A DNA stretch of 64,000 nucleotides from Roseovarius indicus (GTDB lineage Bacteria; Pseudomonadota; Alphaproteobacteria; Rhodobacterales; Rhodobacteraceae). A program made the position numbers and the translations under genes. How positions within the stretch are numbered: position 1 is the stretch's first letter; the number at the start of each line of letters is the position of its first letter. The notes under the pieces were generated by a model. It saw only the letters and a list, made by a program, of their open reading frames with translations. It was not told where the DNA came from and did no database searches. Below, one piece after another: positions 1-8,599 of this stretch. The DNA lies in the NCBI RefSeq assembly GCF_008728195.1, contig NZ_CP031598.1, positions 2,294,001 to 2,358,000 on the forward strand. The letters are read 5' to 3'.

Positions 1-1512
1 CGGGCCATCAGGCGTTATGGTCGTCAGCGCCAGCGTCTGATCGGCTTGCCGCATCCTGTGGCGTAGCATCTTCCGGGTCAGGCGGGCCAGGTCGGCGGAA
101 TGGGCCGGGTCATCCGCGACATTCGCGAATTCGCCCTCCGCGGCCTTGTCGAACAGGATGGGGGGCAGGTCGGCGGCAAACTCGACCAGGGTGAACCGCT
201 CCTCTCGCAGGATCGCAACGCCGCCCTCTGCCTTGCCAAGGCCGAGCTGGTTCTCGAACGCCGTGGGCGTAAGCGGGTCCGACAGGTCGATCTCGGAATA
301 GCTATGGTCCCGCCAGCCTGAAGGGGCCTCGCCCGCCAGCAAGGGCAGCAAGGATGGTCCGTCCATCGCGTTGGGCGGCTGAAGGCCGGCCCAGTCGAGG
401 ATCGTGGGCGTGATGTCGATCGACTCGGTGATCGCGTCGACCTGCCGCCCCGCCTGCGCCGCGTTGCCCGGCACCCGGATGATCAGCGGTGTGCGGTACG
501 CGGCGTCGAAGACGCTCAGCTTGCCCCACATGTGCCGGTCGCCCAGCATTTCACCATGATCGGCGGTCAGCACGATCAGGGTTTGGTCATATTGATCGGT
601 GGCTTTCAAAAACTCCAGCACCCGGCCGATGTGATGGTCGACCTCTGCCGCCAGCCCGAGATACGTGGCGCGAAGCTGCTGCACGGCCTCGTCGGTGGGC
701 CGCAGCTCGCCGAACCCGTCCACCATCGCCGAAATCGGGGCGTGGGCCTGTGCAGGGGCCATGAACGGATGCAGCGCCTGCTCGTCCTCTGCCGTTCCCA
801 TCCGGGCGGGCAGGGGAAGAGCGGCCGGGTTCACCAACGCATGATAGGGCGCCGGTGCCACAAGCGGCGGATGCGGGCGGATATAGGTCAGGTGCGCGCA
901 CCACGGGCGCGCCGCCAGGCCTTTCATGTGATCGAGAAACCGATCGGTCAGGAACGCGGTGTCGCTGTCCCCGGCGGCATAGAGAGCGGGGTCGCCAAGC
1001 CGGAGCGCCCGGCCTTCGGGGGCCTTGGGAATGTAGACCTTCGCATAATCCTCTGCCGGATACCCCCTTGCCAGCAGATGCGCGCGCCAGGGGAGGGATT
1101 CCTCCAGCCGCATCTCGACGATTTCCCGGAACCCCGCCATCGGATACTCGTAGGTTGTCAGCGCCGGGTGCCCCTCGGGCCATGCGCGGGGATCCTGCGA
1201 GGTGTCGGTATAGCCGAAAAGCAGCGGGTCGTAGCCCGCGCCGCGCAGCTCGGTGGCAAGGTTGGGCGTGTCATGAGCCAGGGGCGTGCCGTTCCGGATG
1301 GACCGGTGGTTCATCGCATACTGGCCCGTCAGGATCGATGCGCGCGACGGCCCGCACGGGTTGGTGACCGAAAAATGCCGGTCGAATCGTACCGCGTCTG
1401 CCGCCAGCCCGCGGATGTTGGGCAGGCCCACATGCGCCCCCAGCGCCCCGAACACGCAATCGGTGCGCAGTTGGTCGATGATAATGAAAAGGATGTTTCC
1501 CTGTCGCGGCAT
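1..1512 (-). CDS. Sulfatase family hydrolase, 3' end beyond window
   Basis: This is a sulfatase of the alkaline phosphatase superfamily, hydrolysing a sulfate ester or phosphonate monoester. The first 504 codons are inside the window and the C-terminus runs off the left edge. The N-terminus reads NILFIIIDQLRTD, which gives the first metal-binding aspartate. The sulfatase signature CGPSR lies near residue 53, and its cysteine would be converted to formylglycine by a separate maturase. A second metal site, DHGEMLGD, lies near residue 318. No signal peptide is seen, so the enzyme is probably cytoplasmic. The ATG at 1512 is the first good start. The gene is divergent from the polyamine-type transporter, which may bring in its substrate or be unrelated. 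The exact substrate cannot be told from sequence. Confidence 0.85.
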   Translation of the reverse strand, partial: MPRQGNILFIIIDQLRTDCVFGALGAHVGLPNIRGLAADAVRFDRHFSVTNPCGPSRASILTGQYAMNHRSIRNGTPLAHDTPNLATELRGAGYDPLLFGYTDTSQDPRAWPEGHPALTTYEYPMAGFREIVEMRLEESLPWRAHLLARGYPAEDYAKVYIPKAPEGRALRLGDPALYAAGDSDTAFLTDRFLDHMKGLAARPWCAHLTYIRPHPPLVAPAPYHALVNPAALPLPARMGTAEDEQALHPFMAPAQAHAPISAMVDGFGELRPTDEAVQQLRATYLGLAAEVDHHIGRVLEFLKATDQYDQTLIVLTADHGEMLGDRHMWGKLSVFDAAYRTPLIIRVPGNAAQAGRQVDAITESIDITPTILDWAGLQPPNAMDGPSLLPLLAGEAPSGWRDHSYSEIDLSDPLTPTAFENQLGLGKAEGGVAILREERFTLVEFAADLPPILFDKAAEGEFANVADDPAHSADLARLTRKMLRHRMRQADQTLALTTITPDGP

Positions 1513-1792
1513 CGCCCGCCGTTTCCCACCTCGTGCCGACGCCGGCCGGCCAGCAGACGCAAGGCCTGCGAGCGAAGAACGCCCTCGGCGCGATCAGTCC
1601 AGTTCGTCCGTTTCTGCCTATATTTTGTACCGCAAGACGGAAGAACTTGCGGAGAATCGGTACATCTGGACTTATCTATTCTGCGAACTGTCACTTCGCG
1701 ATATGGGAATTGGGGGCGACACTCCGCAACATAAAACCGTTACAAGAATTACCGAGGTTCATCGGGTCTAAAGTCCTGAAGGGAGAATTCAC

Positions 1793-2926
1793 ATGACAAC
1801 CAAATCCAACCTCACCCGCCGGTCGGTTCTGCGGGGGGCCACCACGATGGGTGCCGCCGCACTGGCCGCACCGCTTTATTCGAAAAGCGCGCTGGCCTCG
1901 TCGGGCGAGATCAACATCCTGATGTGGTCGGATTACCTGCCCGAGAAATTCATCGCCGATTTCGAGGGCGAGACCGGGATCAAGATCAACTACACCGGCA
2001 TCGGCTCGAACGAGGAAATCATCAACAAGATGAAGGCCACCAAGGGCCAGGGCTTCGACATCGTCAGCCCCACCAACAACCGCTCGCTCCAGTGGGAGCC
2101 GCTGGAACTGCTTCAGCCCTTCGACATGAGCAAGGTCAACATCGACGCGGTGAACCCGGCGATGGCCAAGATCGGCACCGACGCGTGGAACTTCGGCGGT
2201 GAAGGCGTGCATTGGCTGCCGCATATCTGGGGCACCGAGGGCATCGCCTATCGCACCGACCTGTGGCTGCCGAGCGGCGACGCGCCGAGCTATGGCGATG
2301 TCTGGTCGGAAGAGAACGCCGGCAAGACCATGGGTCGCGCGCACTCGATGATGCTGGGCGCCGGCCTCTACATGGAAGCCTCGGGCCAGATGGAGCCGGG
2401 CTCGGTGTGGTCGGCCTATAGCGACGAGGAAACCATGCGGAAGGTCTGGACCCAGATCGCCGACTGGACCATCGAGCGCAAGAACCGCATCAAGCTGATC
2501 TGGAACGATGCCGACACGCAGAAGAACGGCCTTCTGAATGAAGGTGTGATCGTCGGCCAGACCTGGGATGGCCCGCCGCTGGCGCTGAAATCCGCGGGCG
2601 AGCCGGTGCACTACCAGGCGCCGGTCGAGGGCGCAATGGCCTGGGTCGACGGCATGTCGGTGCCGATCGGGGCCCAGAACATGGAGCAGATCTACGCCTT
2701 CATCGATTTCGCCTACCAGCAGGAGCCTGCGGGCGTCGCGATCGACAGCCACGGCTACAACTCGCCGGTTCTGGGCGCAGACCAGTATTCGGGCGACACC
2801 TACAAGAAGAACTTCGCCGAGGCCTATCCGGGCGACAGCCTGGCCAACCTGAACCCGTGGCCGGCCGAAGCACCCTGGTACGCCGAAGTGCGCACCGAGT
2901 TCGTCAACAAGTTCAAGAGCGCCTGA
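1793..2926 (+). CDS. Polyamine-type ABC transporter periplasmic binding protein (PotD-like)
   Basis: This 377-residue protein is the periplasmic binding component of a spermidine/putrescine-family ABC importer. It opens with a Tat-type signal: twin arginines at residues 9-10 (RRSVLRG), an alanine-rich core, and a likely cleavage after SALA near residue 35. The mature part (INILMWSDYLPEKF, then a type II periplasmic binding fold) is typical of PotD and PotF. A ribosome site (gaaggg) sits upstream of the ATG. The next three genes encode the ATPase and two permeases. A strong hairpin directly after the gene suggests that this component is made in excess. The true ligand could be another amine or an amino acid. 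Confidence 0.9.
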   Translation: MTTKSNLTRRSVLRGATTMGAAALAAPLYSKSALASSGEINILMWSDYLPEKFIADFEGETGIKINYTGIGSNEEIINKMKATKGQGFDIVSPTNNRSLQWEPLELLQPFDMSKVNIDAVNPAMAKIGTDAWNFGGEGVHWLPHIWGTEGIAYRTDLWLPSGDAPSYGDVWSEENAGKTMGRAHSMMLGAGLYMEASGQMEPGSVWSAYSDEETMRKVWTQIADWTIERKNRIKLIWNDADTQKNGLLNEGVIVGQTWDGPPLALKSAGEPVHYQAPVEGAMAWVDGMSVPIGAQNMEQIYAFIDFAYQQEPAGVAIDSHGYNSPVLGADQYSGDTYKKNFAEAYPGDSLANLNPWPAEAPWYAEVRTEFVNKFKSA

Positions 2927-2944
2927 ACCGCGCCTTGCCAATAC

Positions 2945-2975
2945 CCCCGGCCCCCTTGCGGGGCCGGGGTTTTTT
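2945..2975 (+). terminator. Hairpin with T-tract between binding protein and ATPase genes
   Basis: A perfect 10-bp stem (CCCCGGCCCC / GGGGCCGGGG) with a 5-nt loop is followed by six T residues. It has the form of an intrinsic terminator. Because the downstream transporter genes continue on the same strand, it probably acts as a partial terminator or an mRNA-stabilising end for the binding-protein transcript. Confidence 0.8.
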
Positions 2976-3043
2976 CCATGACAGACCAGCGCGCGGCGGC
3001 CCGGGACAGGCCGGAATAGCGCGCGGCAGACGGGGGATAGCGG

Positions 3044-4156
3044 ATGAGTGCGGGGGTCGGTGTCGATCTTGAGAACCTGTGGATCAGGTTCGGCGATTTC
3101 GTCGCGGTGCGCGATGCGAACGTGGCCATCAAAGGGGGGAACTTCTTCTCGTTCCTCGGGCCGTCAGGCTGTGGCAAGACCACGATCCTGCGCGCGGTTT
3201 CGGGGTTCCTGGAACCCTCCGAGGGCCGGGTGCTGATCGGCGGCAACGACATGAAGGGGATCGGCCCCAACAAACGCCCGACCGCGCTGATCTTCCAGAA
3301 CCTCGCGCTGTTCCCGCTGATGAAGGTGTGGGAGAACATCACCTTCTCGCTCGAGATCAAGGGCGCCAGCACGGCCGAACGCCGCAAGCGCGCCGACGAG
3401 CTGCTCGAGATGATCGCGCTCAAGGGGCAGGGGGACAAGCTGCCCTCCGAACTCTCCGGTGGCCAGAGGCAGCGGGTGGCGATTGCCCGCGCGCTCTGTG
3501 CCGAGCCTGATGTGCTTCTCCTCGACGAACCGCTTTCGGCGCTCGACCTCAAGCTGCGCCAGCACATGCGTACCGAGCTGCGCGAAATCCAGCAGCGTGT
3601 CGGCATCACCTTCATCTACATCACCCACGACCAGGGCGAAGCGCTGACCATGTCCGACCAGATCGCGGTGATGAAGGCCGGCGTGATCGACCAGATCGAC
3701 ACGGGCCGCACCATCTACAACGATCCGGCGACCGCGTTTGCGGCCTCCTTCGTGGGCGAGAACAACGTCTTCCGCGGCACCATCAAGGAGGTGAAGGGCG
3801 ACGAGGCCGTGATCGCGACCAACCGTTCTGGCGACTTGCTGGCGACGATCTCCACCGCCAACCGGGGCAAGATGAAAGCCGGCGACAAGGCGATGGTGTT
3901 CATTCGTCCCGAGGCCTTCTCCATCGCCACGACCGGCGCCAAGGGCGATCACTTCGTCACCGCCAAGGTCACCAACGAGGAATTCGAGGGCAACGCCTAC
4001 AACATCTTCATGGAGGGTGAGGGCGGCAAGGAGCTGAAGGTGGCCCTGCCCAATGTCGGCCAGTCCTTCCAAAGCCATCTCGGGGCGCCGATGACGCTGG
4101 AATATGACGTGAGGAACGCGATCATCGTGCCTCACGGCGAGCTGGCGACGGAATAG
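3044..4156 (+). CDS. Polyamine-type ABC transporter ATP-binding protein (PotA-like)
   Basis: This 370-residue cytoplasmic ATPase energises the importer. Walker A is GPSGCGKTT at residues 39-47. It is followed by the LSGGQRQR signature, Walker B LLLDEPLSALD and the ITHDQGEAL switch histidine. The last third is a TOBE-type regulatory domain, as in PotA. The length is normal for PotA and CysA-type subunits. The gene lies between the binding-protein gene and the permease genes on the same strand. The ATG has a purine-rich stretch (gggggatagcgg) upstream. Confidence 0.92.
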   Translation: MSAGVGVDLENLWIRFGDFVAVRDANVAIKGGNFFSFLGPSGCGKTTILRAVSGFLEPSEGRVLIGGNDMKGIGPNKRPTALIFQNLALFPLMKVWENITFSLEIKGASTAERRKRADELLEMIALKGQGDKLPSELSGGQRQRVAIARALCAEPDVLLLDEPLSALDLKLRQHMRTELREIQQRVGITFIYITHDQGEALTMSDQIAVMKAGVIDQIDTGRTIYNDPATAFAASFVGENNVFRGTIKEVKGDEAVIATNRSGDLLATISTANRGKMKAGDKAMVFIRPEAFSIATTGAKGDHFVTAKVTNEEFEGNAYNIFMEGEGGKELKVALPNVGQSFQSHLGAPMTLEYDVRNAIIVPHGELATE

Positions 4157-4169
4157 GGGGGACGACGTG

Positions 4170-5090
4170 ATGCCCCGCTTCCTGAAAGAATTCTTCAACC
4201 GCAACGGCACCGGCATGGGCCTGATCATGCTGGGTCTCGTCCTGTTCTGGACGATCGGCCTGATCATCCTGCCGCAATTGTCGATGCTCGACTTCTCGTT
4301 CCGGCCGAACCTGCCGCCGCCGGAATATGGCGGGCCCAAGGACGTCTACACGCTGGAGAACTACCAATACCTGATCTTCGGGCCCGAGGGCGGCAGCCAG
4401 AGCTACAACTCGGTCGACCTGCGGGTCTTCTACCGCACGATCATCGCCGCGATATTCGTGACGCTCTTCAACCTGATCCTGTGCTACCCGATCGCCTATT
4501 ACCTCGGGCAGTCGAAGGGCAACCACATCCGCATTTTCGCGCTGATGCTGATCATCCCCTACTGGATCAACGAGATCCTGCGCGCCTTCGCGCTGCGGAT
4601 CATCTTCGGCGAAAGCGGGGTGATCAACTCGGTACTCATGGGGCTCGGCATCTTCGACGCGCCCTTCGACTTCATCCGCAACGACATCGCGCTCTATGCG
4701 GGCCTCGGCTATGCCTACATCCTGCTGATGATCTTCCCGATCTACAACGTGATCGAAAGCCTCGACCGCAACCAGATCGAAGCGGCCCGCGACATGGGCG
4801 CGAGCTGGACCAAGATTCACCGGCGGGTGGTCATCCCCTATGCCAAGCCCGGCATCAGCTCGGGCTGCACCATGGTCTTCATGCTGAGCGCCGGCGCGCT
4901 GGCCGCGCCGCAGATCCTCGGCGGGCCGTCGAGCCTTTGGTTTACCCAGCTGATCTACCAGCAGTTCAACGACAACAATGACTGGCCGCAGGGCGCGGCC
5001 TACGCGATCGTTCTGCTGGTGACCTGTATCCTCTTCGTTCTGGCGATCATGCGCCTGTTCAAGGTGAACATGGGGGATATCGGGAAATGA
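4170..5090 (+). CDS. Polyamine-type ABC transporter permease (PotB-like)
   Basis: This is an inner-membrane permease of 306 residues with about six hydrophobic segments. It carries the binding-protein-dependent permease EAA loop (EAARDMGASWTKIHRRVVIPYAKPGI), which docks on the ATPase. A GTG three bases upstream (4167) is in frame, but the ATG at 4170 is better spaced from the GGGGGGA ribosome site. It ends by overlapping the next permease by 4 nt (ATGA), so the two subunits are translationally coupled, as expected for a heterodimeric channel. Confidence 0.9.
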   Translation: MPRFLKEFFNRNGTGMGLIMLGLVLFWTIGLIILPQLSMLDFSFRPNLPPPEYGGPKDVYTLENYQYLIFGPEGGSQSYNSVDLRVFYRTIIAAIFVTLFNLILCYPIAYYLGQSKGNHIRIFALMLIIPYWINEILRAFALRIIFGESGVINSVLMGLGIFDAPFDFIRNDIALYAGLGYAYILLMIFPIYNVIESLDRNQIEAARDMGASWTKIHRRVVIPYAKPGISSGCTMVFMLSAGALAAPQILGGPSSLWFTQLIYQQFNDNNDWPQGAAYAIVLLVTCILFVLAIMRLFKVNMGDIGK

Positions 5091-6556
5091 ACCTGTCCGC
5101 CATCCGCGTCAGCGTCTGGATCTACCTCGCGATCTTCTTCGCCTACCTGCTGGGGCCGCTGGTGATCATGTCGGTCACGGCGTTCAACTCGTCGGCCTTT
5201 CCGCGGGCGACCCCGTGGGAATGCCTGACATTCGACTGGTTCGGAGAGCTCTTCCGGGACGAGCGCATCCTGAACGGGATCAAGAACTCCTTCATCATCG
5301 GCGCGGGCACTGTGGTGCTGTCGGTGGCGATGGGTCTGGCGGCGGCGCTGATGCTGACCCAGATCTGGCCCAAGCTGCGCGCCACCTATTACACGGTGAT
5401 CATCGCGCCGATTCTCATTCCAGGCGTGGTGCTGGGCATCTCGACGCTGGTCTTCTGGGACCGGATCAACCGGTTCCTGGGGCTTGGCCCCGACAGCTTC
5501 CTGTCGAACGGCATCTTCCTGACGGTCATCGGCCAGTCGACCTTCATCGCCAGCTACTGCATGCTGGTACTGGTCGCCCGGCTGCAGCGCTACGACATCG
5601 GACAAACCGAAGCGGCGCTCGACCTCGGCGCCACCCATGCCCAGGCGTTCCGCAAGGTGCTGCTGCCGTTCATGCGGCCCGCCATCGCCTCGGCCGCGGT
5701 GCTGGCCTTCCTTGCCAGCTTCGAGAACTACAACACCACCACCTTCACCTTCGGCCAGTACCCGACACTGACGATCGAACTGGCCCAGAAGGTGCGCTAT
5801 GGCATCAACCCGTCGATCTCGGCCCTGGCCTTCATCATCGTCGTGCTGACCGTGTTCTTCGCCCTGCTGAACGAGTCGATCATCCGGCGGCGCGAACTGG
5901 CTTTCGCGGCCCGGCAAAACAAGTCCGTGGGCGAGGTCACAGGCGGTGTGAAGCTGCCGCGTTTCCTGTCTGGCAACCCTGCCGCCATCGTGCTGGTGAT
6001 CTTCTGCATCGGTGCGATCACGGTCGTGGGCACCGCCTCGGCCTACAGCCCCGACGCCTGTATTCAGCGCGTGACGGAAGAGAAGCGCCTCGAAGCCGAG
6101 CAGCGCATCCAGGAACTGCGCGAACAGCGCGAGGAGGAACGGCGCCAGCGGGAAGAGGAGCGGCAGCGCAAGTTCGAAGGCGTGTTCGACCCTGACGAGC
6201 TGACCCCGGGTACCGAGGCGCCGGAAGACGCCGCGCCGAACACAGGCGACAATTCCGGCTTCGGCAATGTCTTCGATCCCGGCAACCTGCAGGGAGAGGA
6301 AGAAGAGAGCACGGCACCGGGAGAAGAGACCGACAGCTCCGGCTTCGGGAACGTCTTCGACCCGGGCAACCTGCAAAGCGAGGAAGACAACAGCGCGGCA
6401 CCGGACGAAGAGAGTGATACCTCGGGCTTCGGCAACGTGTTCGACCCCACCAACCTGCAGGGTGGATCTGAGGACGAAAGCACGGCGCCGGAGGCCGACA
6501 GTAACAACTCAGGCTTCGGCAACGTGTTCAATCCCGACAACCTGCAAAGCGAGTAG
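5087..6556 (+). CDS. PotC-like permease with extra C-terminal TM, coiled coil and repeats
   Basis: The first roughly 265 residues are an ordinary PotC-type permease with an EAA loop (EAALDLGATHAQAFRKVLLPFMRPAI). The ORF then continues for about 220 more residues without a break. After RRRELAFAARQNKS there is an additional hydrophobic segment (AAIVLVIFCIGAITVVGTASAY, about residues 301-322). A highly charged E/R-rich stretch follows, about residues 330-365, predicted to form a coiled coil. The tail is acidic and holds four copies of SGFGNVFDPxNLQ spaced 28-29 residues apart. Family members normally stop near 270 residues. Hydrophobicity and frame are continuous, so this looks like a real fusion and not a sequencing error. 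The role of the tail is unknown. If the added segment reverses topology, the tail would face the periplasm. Confidence 0.85.
   Translation: MNLSAIRVSVWIYLAIFFAYLLGPLVIMSVTAFNSSAFPRATPWECLTFDWFGELFRDERILNGIKNSFIIGAGTVVLSVAMGLAAALMLTQIWPKLRATYYTVIIAPILIPGVVLGISTLVFWDRINRFLGLGPDSFLSNGIFLTVIGQSTFIASYCMLVLVARLQRYDIGQTEAALDLGATHAQAFRKVLLPFMRPAIASAAVLAFLASFENYNTTTFTFGQYPTLTIELAQKVRYGINPSISALAFIIVVLTVFFALLNESIIRRRELAFAARQNKSVGEVTGGVKLPRFLSGNPAAIVLVIFCIGAITVVGTASAYSPDACIQRVTEEKRLEAEQRIQELREQREEERRQREEERQRKFEGVFDPDELTPGTEAPEDAAPNTGDNSGFGNVFDPGNLQGEEEESTAPGEETDSSGFGNVFDPGNLQSEEDNSAAPDEESDTSGFGNVFDPTNLQGGSEDESTAPEADSNNSGFGNVFNPDNLQSE
6251..6547 (+). repeat. Four 28-29-codon tandem repeats in the permease tail
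   Basis: Copies of the 14-residue core (N/S/T)SGFGNVFDPxNLQ begin at residues 389, 417, 445 and 474 of the permease. They are separated by acidic, Ser/Thr/Pro-rich linkers such as EEEESTAPGEET. The DNA is less alike than the protein, with many silent differences, so the peptide motif is under selection. Confidence 0.9.
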
Positions 6557-6633
6557 GCGGGAGCGTTCCGCCGGAGGCTGATACCGCCGCACAAGCTGGG
6601 GCTCTCGCCGCCGTGACAACACCCGCAACGAAA

Positions 6634-6680
6634 AAGGGGCGCCCCGCAAGGCGCAAGCCCCTTACCGTATGTGTGGAAGA
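6634..6680 (+). repeat. Left terminal inverted repeat of the element
   Basis: It contains AAGGGGCGCC at 6634-6643, GCGCAAGCCCCTTACC at 6651-6666 and ATGTGTGGAAGA to 6680. It can itself fold (AAGGGGC / GCCCCTT), and on the minus strand the fold is followed by T residues, so it could also terminate transposase transcription. Confidence 0.6.
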
Positions 6681-6682
6681 TT

Positions 6683-6710
6683 GCGCGCTGCCAATGGCAG
6701 CGCGCTTTTT
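6683..6710 (+). terminator. Perfect hairpin with T-tract, left subterminal
   Basis: A 10-bp perfect stem (GCGCGCTGCC / GGCAGCGCGC) with loop AAT is followed by TTTTT on the plus strand. It would stop transcription arriving from the transporter operon before it reaches the transposase antisense strand. It lies inside the inferred element boundary. Confidence 0.7.
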
Positions 6711-6712
6711 AT

Positions 6713-8446
6713 TCATTCTCCGAAGAGATCCCGCTCGTAGACTTTGCCCTTAGCGAGGCCGAGTTTCATCGCCGGGGTTCGTTTTGTGTCCCGTGATCCC
6801 ATCCAGTTGTGGTGAAAGCGGTAGATCTCGATGATCTTGACCAGCATCTCCGGCTTGTAGAGGAAGTGCCGATCCCAGGTTCGGCCATTCGCGCTTGGCG
6901 TCGAGACTGGCCGGGATGCTGGCCGCACATTGCTGCGAATCTTGTGGAAATAGCTGTCCACGCTCCGCAGCGTGGCGAGACGCATCAATCTCGCGCATCG
7001 CTCTGTTGAGAGCTCGGGTCGGTCCGTCTTGAGATCAACGGCCCGGGAAGGTTCGGACTTCGTGTGATACGGCCAATCGAAGGGAGAGCCGATAGGCCTG
7101 CCGGCGAGACGCTTGACGATCTCCCTGTCGATTTCCTCGTTCAGCACGAACTCCGGCAGGCTGTTGAGCTGATGTGCGGTCAGGTTGAGATCATTCCGCA
7201 AGTCTCGGCGCCCTTGGGCATAGAGAGCCTCGCGTGCGTCGTTGAACTCGTATTTGGCGAAGGACACTGTTGCCACATCCACCCGACCCACCGCGACCTC
7301 CGGCGCGAAGGCTGCGAGAAAAGCCTTGCTGAGGCCGGCGTCGCCGTCCTGAACGAAAAAGAAGCGGCTTTCGGATCTCGACACCATTCGGCGGAGCATC
7401 AGCGCGTGAGCAAACTGCTGGATGTCTTGGCGCACGAGGCCGCCTACATGCGGCAGTTGTAAACCCAGATCGACATCTGCGAGGATCTCGGGGTCGATCT
7501 CGGCGCCTGCGGTGATGTCGTCGAGATATTTCTTGAACTCGGAGGCCGTCCAGAGACGTCCGTGGTGCCGCCAGCAGCGGTCCTTTGCCAGATCTCCATT
7601 GGCCGACATGTCGGCCTCGATCTGTCTCATATCGCCCGTAGGGTCGAACTGGAGATGCCCGAGGACGATGAAGCCCGAGTTCGCGTGCGCGGTGCAGAGG
7701 TGCTGCACGGACACGGAAGCACGCTTCTTGCGGTTGGGCCAGTTGAGGGTCAGCGTCTGGCTGTCCGTCGCAAAGCGGCGGCCATATCTCACCCAGTCGA
7801 CATCGCGGAGATCGCCTTCCCGCCGATCGGTGAACTCTCGAACCCGATCGTAGATGAAGTCGATCTTCCGATAGACATCACGCGGCGCGACATCGGCGAT
7901 CTCCGTGATCTTCGACAGGGAGGTTCCGTGAACGAGCAGTTTCAGGATCTGCCCGTTCTTGGATTGGCGTCGATGATTGCGGGCCGGATGGCCAATGGTG
8001 AATGTCGATCGACATTTCTTACAGGCGTATCGCTGATGCCCAGCTTTGGTCCGCCCCGTCCTCCAGTAGAGATCAGGTCTTTTATCCACCGTTTTCCCGT
8101 GTGAAAGGCAATCAGCATTTGGGCACGACTTGCCCATACCGTGGAAGCATTGCAATCGCCGCAGGCGTGTGTATTCTTCTACGATAGCTCGGTTGTTTTT
8201 GACGACAGACTCCTGGCCGCAATATCCGCATTCGAAGTATTTGTCGTCGCCGGTGCCTCCGACTTTCCCGCGAGGAAAGTTGGCATTCACAGCCGAGAGC
8301 CTGAGGCCCCGGCCATCACGGGGATCGGGGCGAACACCGAAATGGGCGCATTGCGCATTCCGGCAAAAGTTCACATCCACTCCGAAAAACGGGAGAGGAA
8401 GGCGCCGTTTCGGGCCTGTCGCAGATTTTTGCGAGACGGACTTCAC
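6713..8446 (-). CDS. Putative DDE-type transposase with two zinc ribbons
   Basis: This 577-residue protein was not matched to a named IS family by eye. The N-terminus has two successive zinc-ribbon-like cysteine sets of the same design: C28-x4-C33 with C73-x2-C76, and C108-x4-C113 with C142-x2-C145. The second set is followed by GHQRYACKKCRSTF, like the InsA-type ribbons of IS1-related transposases. A helix-turn-helix-like segment follows (TSLSKITEIADVAPRDVYRKI). Acidic residues in ATDSQTLTLNW and FFVQDGDAGL could belong to an RNase H-like catalytic core. The start is GTG, chosen because GGAG lies 7 nt upstream. An overlapping upstream ATG is out of frame. The flanking inverted repeats support a transposase role. 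Confidence 0.7.
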   Translation of the reverse strand: MKSVSQKSATGPKRRLPLPFFGVDVNFCRNAQCAHFGVRPDPRDGRGLRLSAVNANFPRGKVGGTGDDKYFECGYCGQESVVKNNRAIVEEYTRLRRLQCFHGMGKSCPNADCLSHGKTVDKRPDLYWRTGRTKAGHQRYACKKCRSTFTIGHPARNHRRQSKNGQILKLLVHGTSLSKITEIADVAPRDVYRKIDFIYDRVREFTDRREGDLRDVDWVRYGRRFATDSQTLTLNWPNRKKRASVSVQHLCTAHANSGFIVLGHLQFDPTGDMRQIEADMSANGDLAKDRCWRHHGRLWTASEFKKYLDDITAGAEIDPEILADVDLGLQLPHVGGLVRQDIQQFAHALMLRRMVSRSESRFFFVQDGDAGLSKAFLAAFAPEVAVGRVDVATVSFAKYEFNDAREALYAQGRRDLRNDLNLTAHQLNSLPEFVLNEEIDREIVKRLAGRPIGSPFDWPYHTKSEPSRAVDLKTDRPELSTERCARLMRLATLRSVDSYFHKIRSNVRPASRPVSTPSANGRTWDRHFLYKPEMLVKIIEIYRFHHNWMGSRDTKRTPAMKLGLAKGKVYERDLFGE

Positions 8447-8494
8447 CTGATATCTCCATTCGTGGATTCGTTCAGGTCAAGTTTCTAAGGATAA

Positions 8495-8517
8495 GGTTGG
8501 CCACTTTGTGGCCAACC
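8495..8517. repeat. Perfect hairpin, right subterminal
   Basis: A 10-bp perfect stem (GGTTGGCCAC / GTGGCCAACC) with loop TTT lies between the transposase start and the right inverted end. It mirrors the hairpin at the left end in stem length and loop size, but not in sequence. Confidence 0.7.
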
Positions 8518-8526
8518 GAAGCATTT

Positions 8527-8568
8527 TCTTCAACACATCTGGTAAGGGGCTTGCGCAAGGCGCCCCTT
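8527..8568 (-). repeat. Right terminal inverted repeat of the element
   Basis: Read on the minus strand it gives AAGGGGCGCC, then TT, then GCGCAAGCCCCTTACC, then AGATGTGTTGAAGA, matching the left end. On the plus strand it folds and is followed by CTTTG, so it may act as a weak terminator. Confidence 0.6.
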
Positions 8569-8599
8569 CTTTGTACTCGAACCTTCAGCGCCTGGGCGC

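Larger units (their letters stand above)
6634..8568. mobile_element. Insertion-sequence-like element with inverted ends and one transposase
   Basis: A single putative transposase gene is bracketed by related sequences in inverted orientation (6634-6680 and 8527-8568). Both ends share AAGGGGCGCC, the exact 16-mer GCGCAAGCCCCTTACC, and a further stretch ATGTGT-N-GAAGA. The left copy has 5 extra bases between the first two blocks. Just inside each end is a perfect 10-bp hairpin with a 3-nt loop. No target-site duplication is visible. The element sits between two intact genes and interrupts neither. The limits are inferred from the repeats only. Confidence 0.6.

Noticed and set aside
6251..6547. 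CRISPR-like repeat array
   Set aside because: The 28-29-codon spacing is in frame inside a coding sequence, the DNA copies vary at silent positions, and no cas gene is present.
6625..8580. Target-site duplication flanking the insertion element
   Set aside because: Sequences immediately outside the inverted ends (CAACG side and GTACT side) do not match, so none is claimed.
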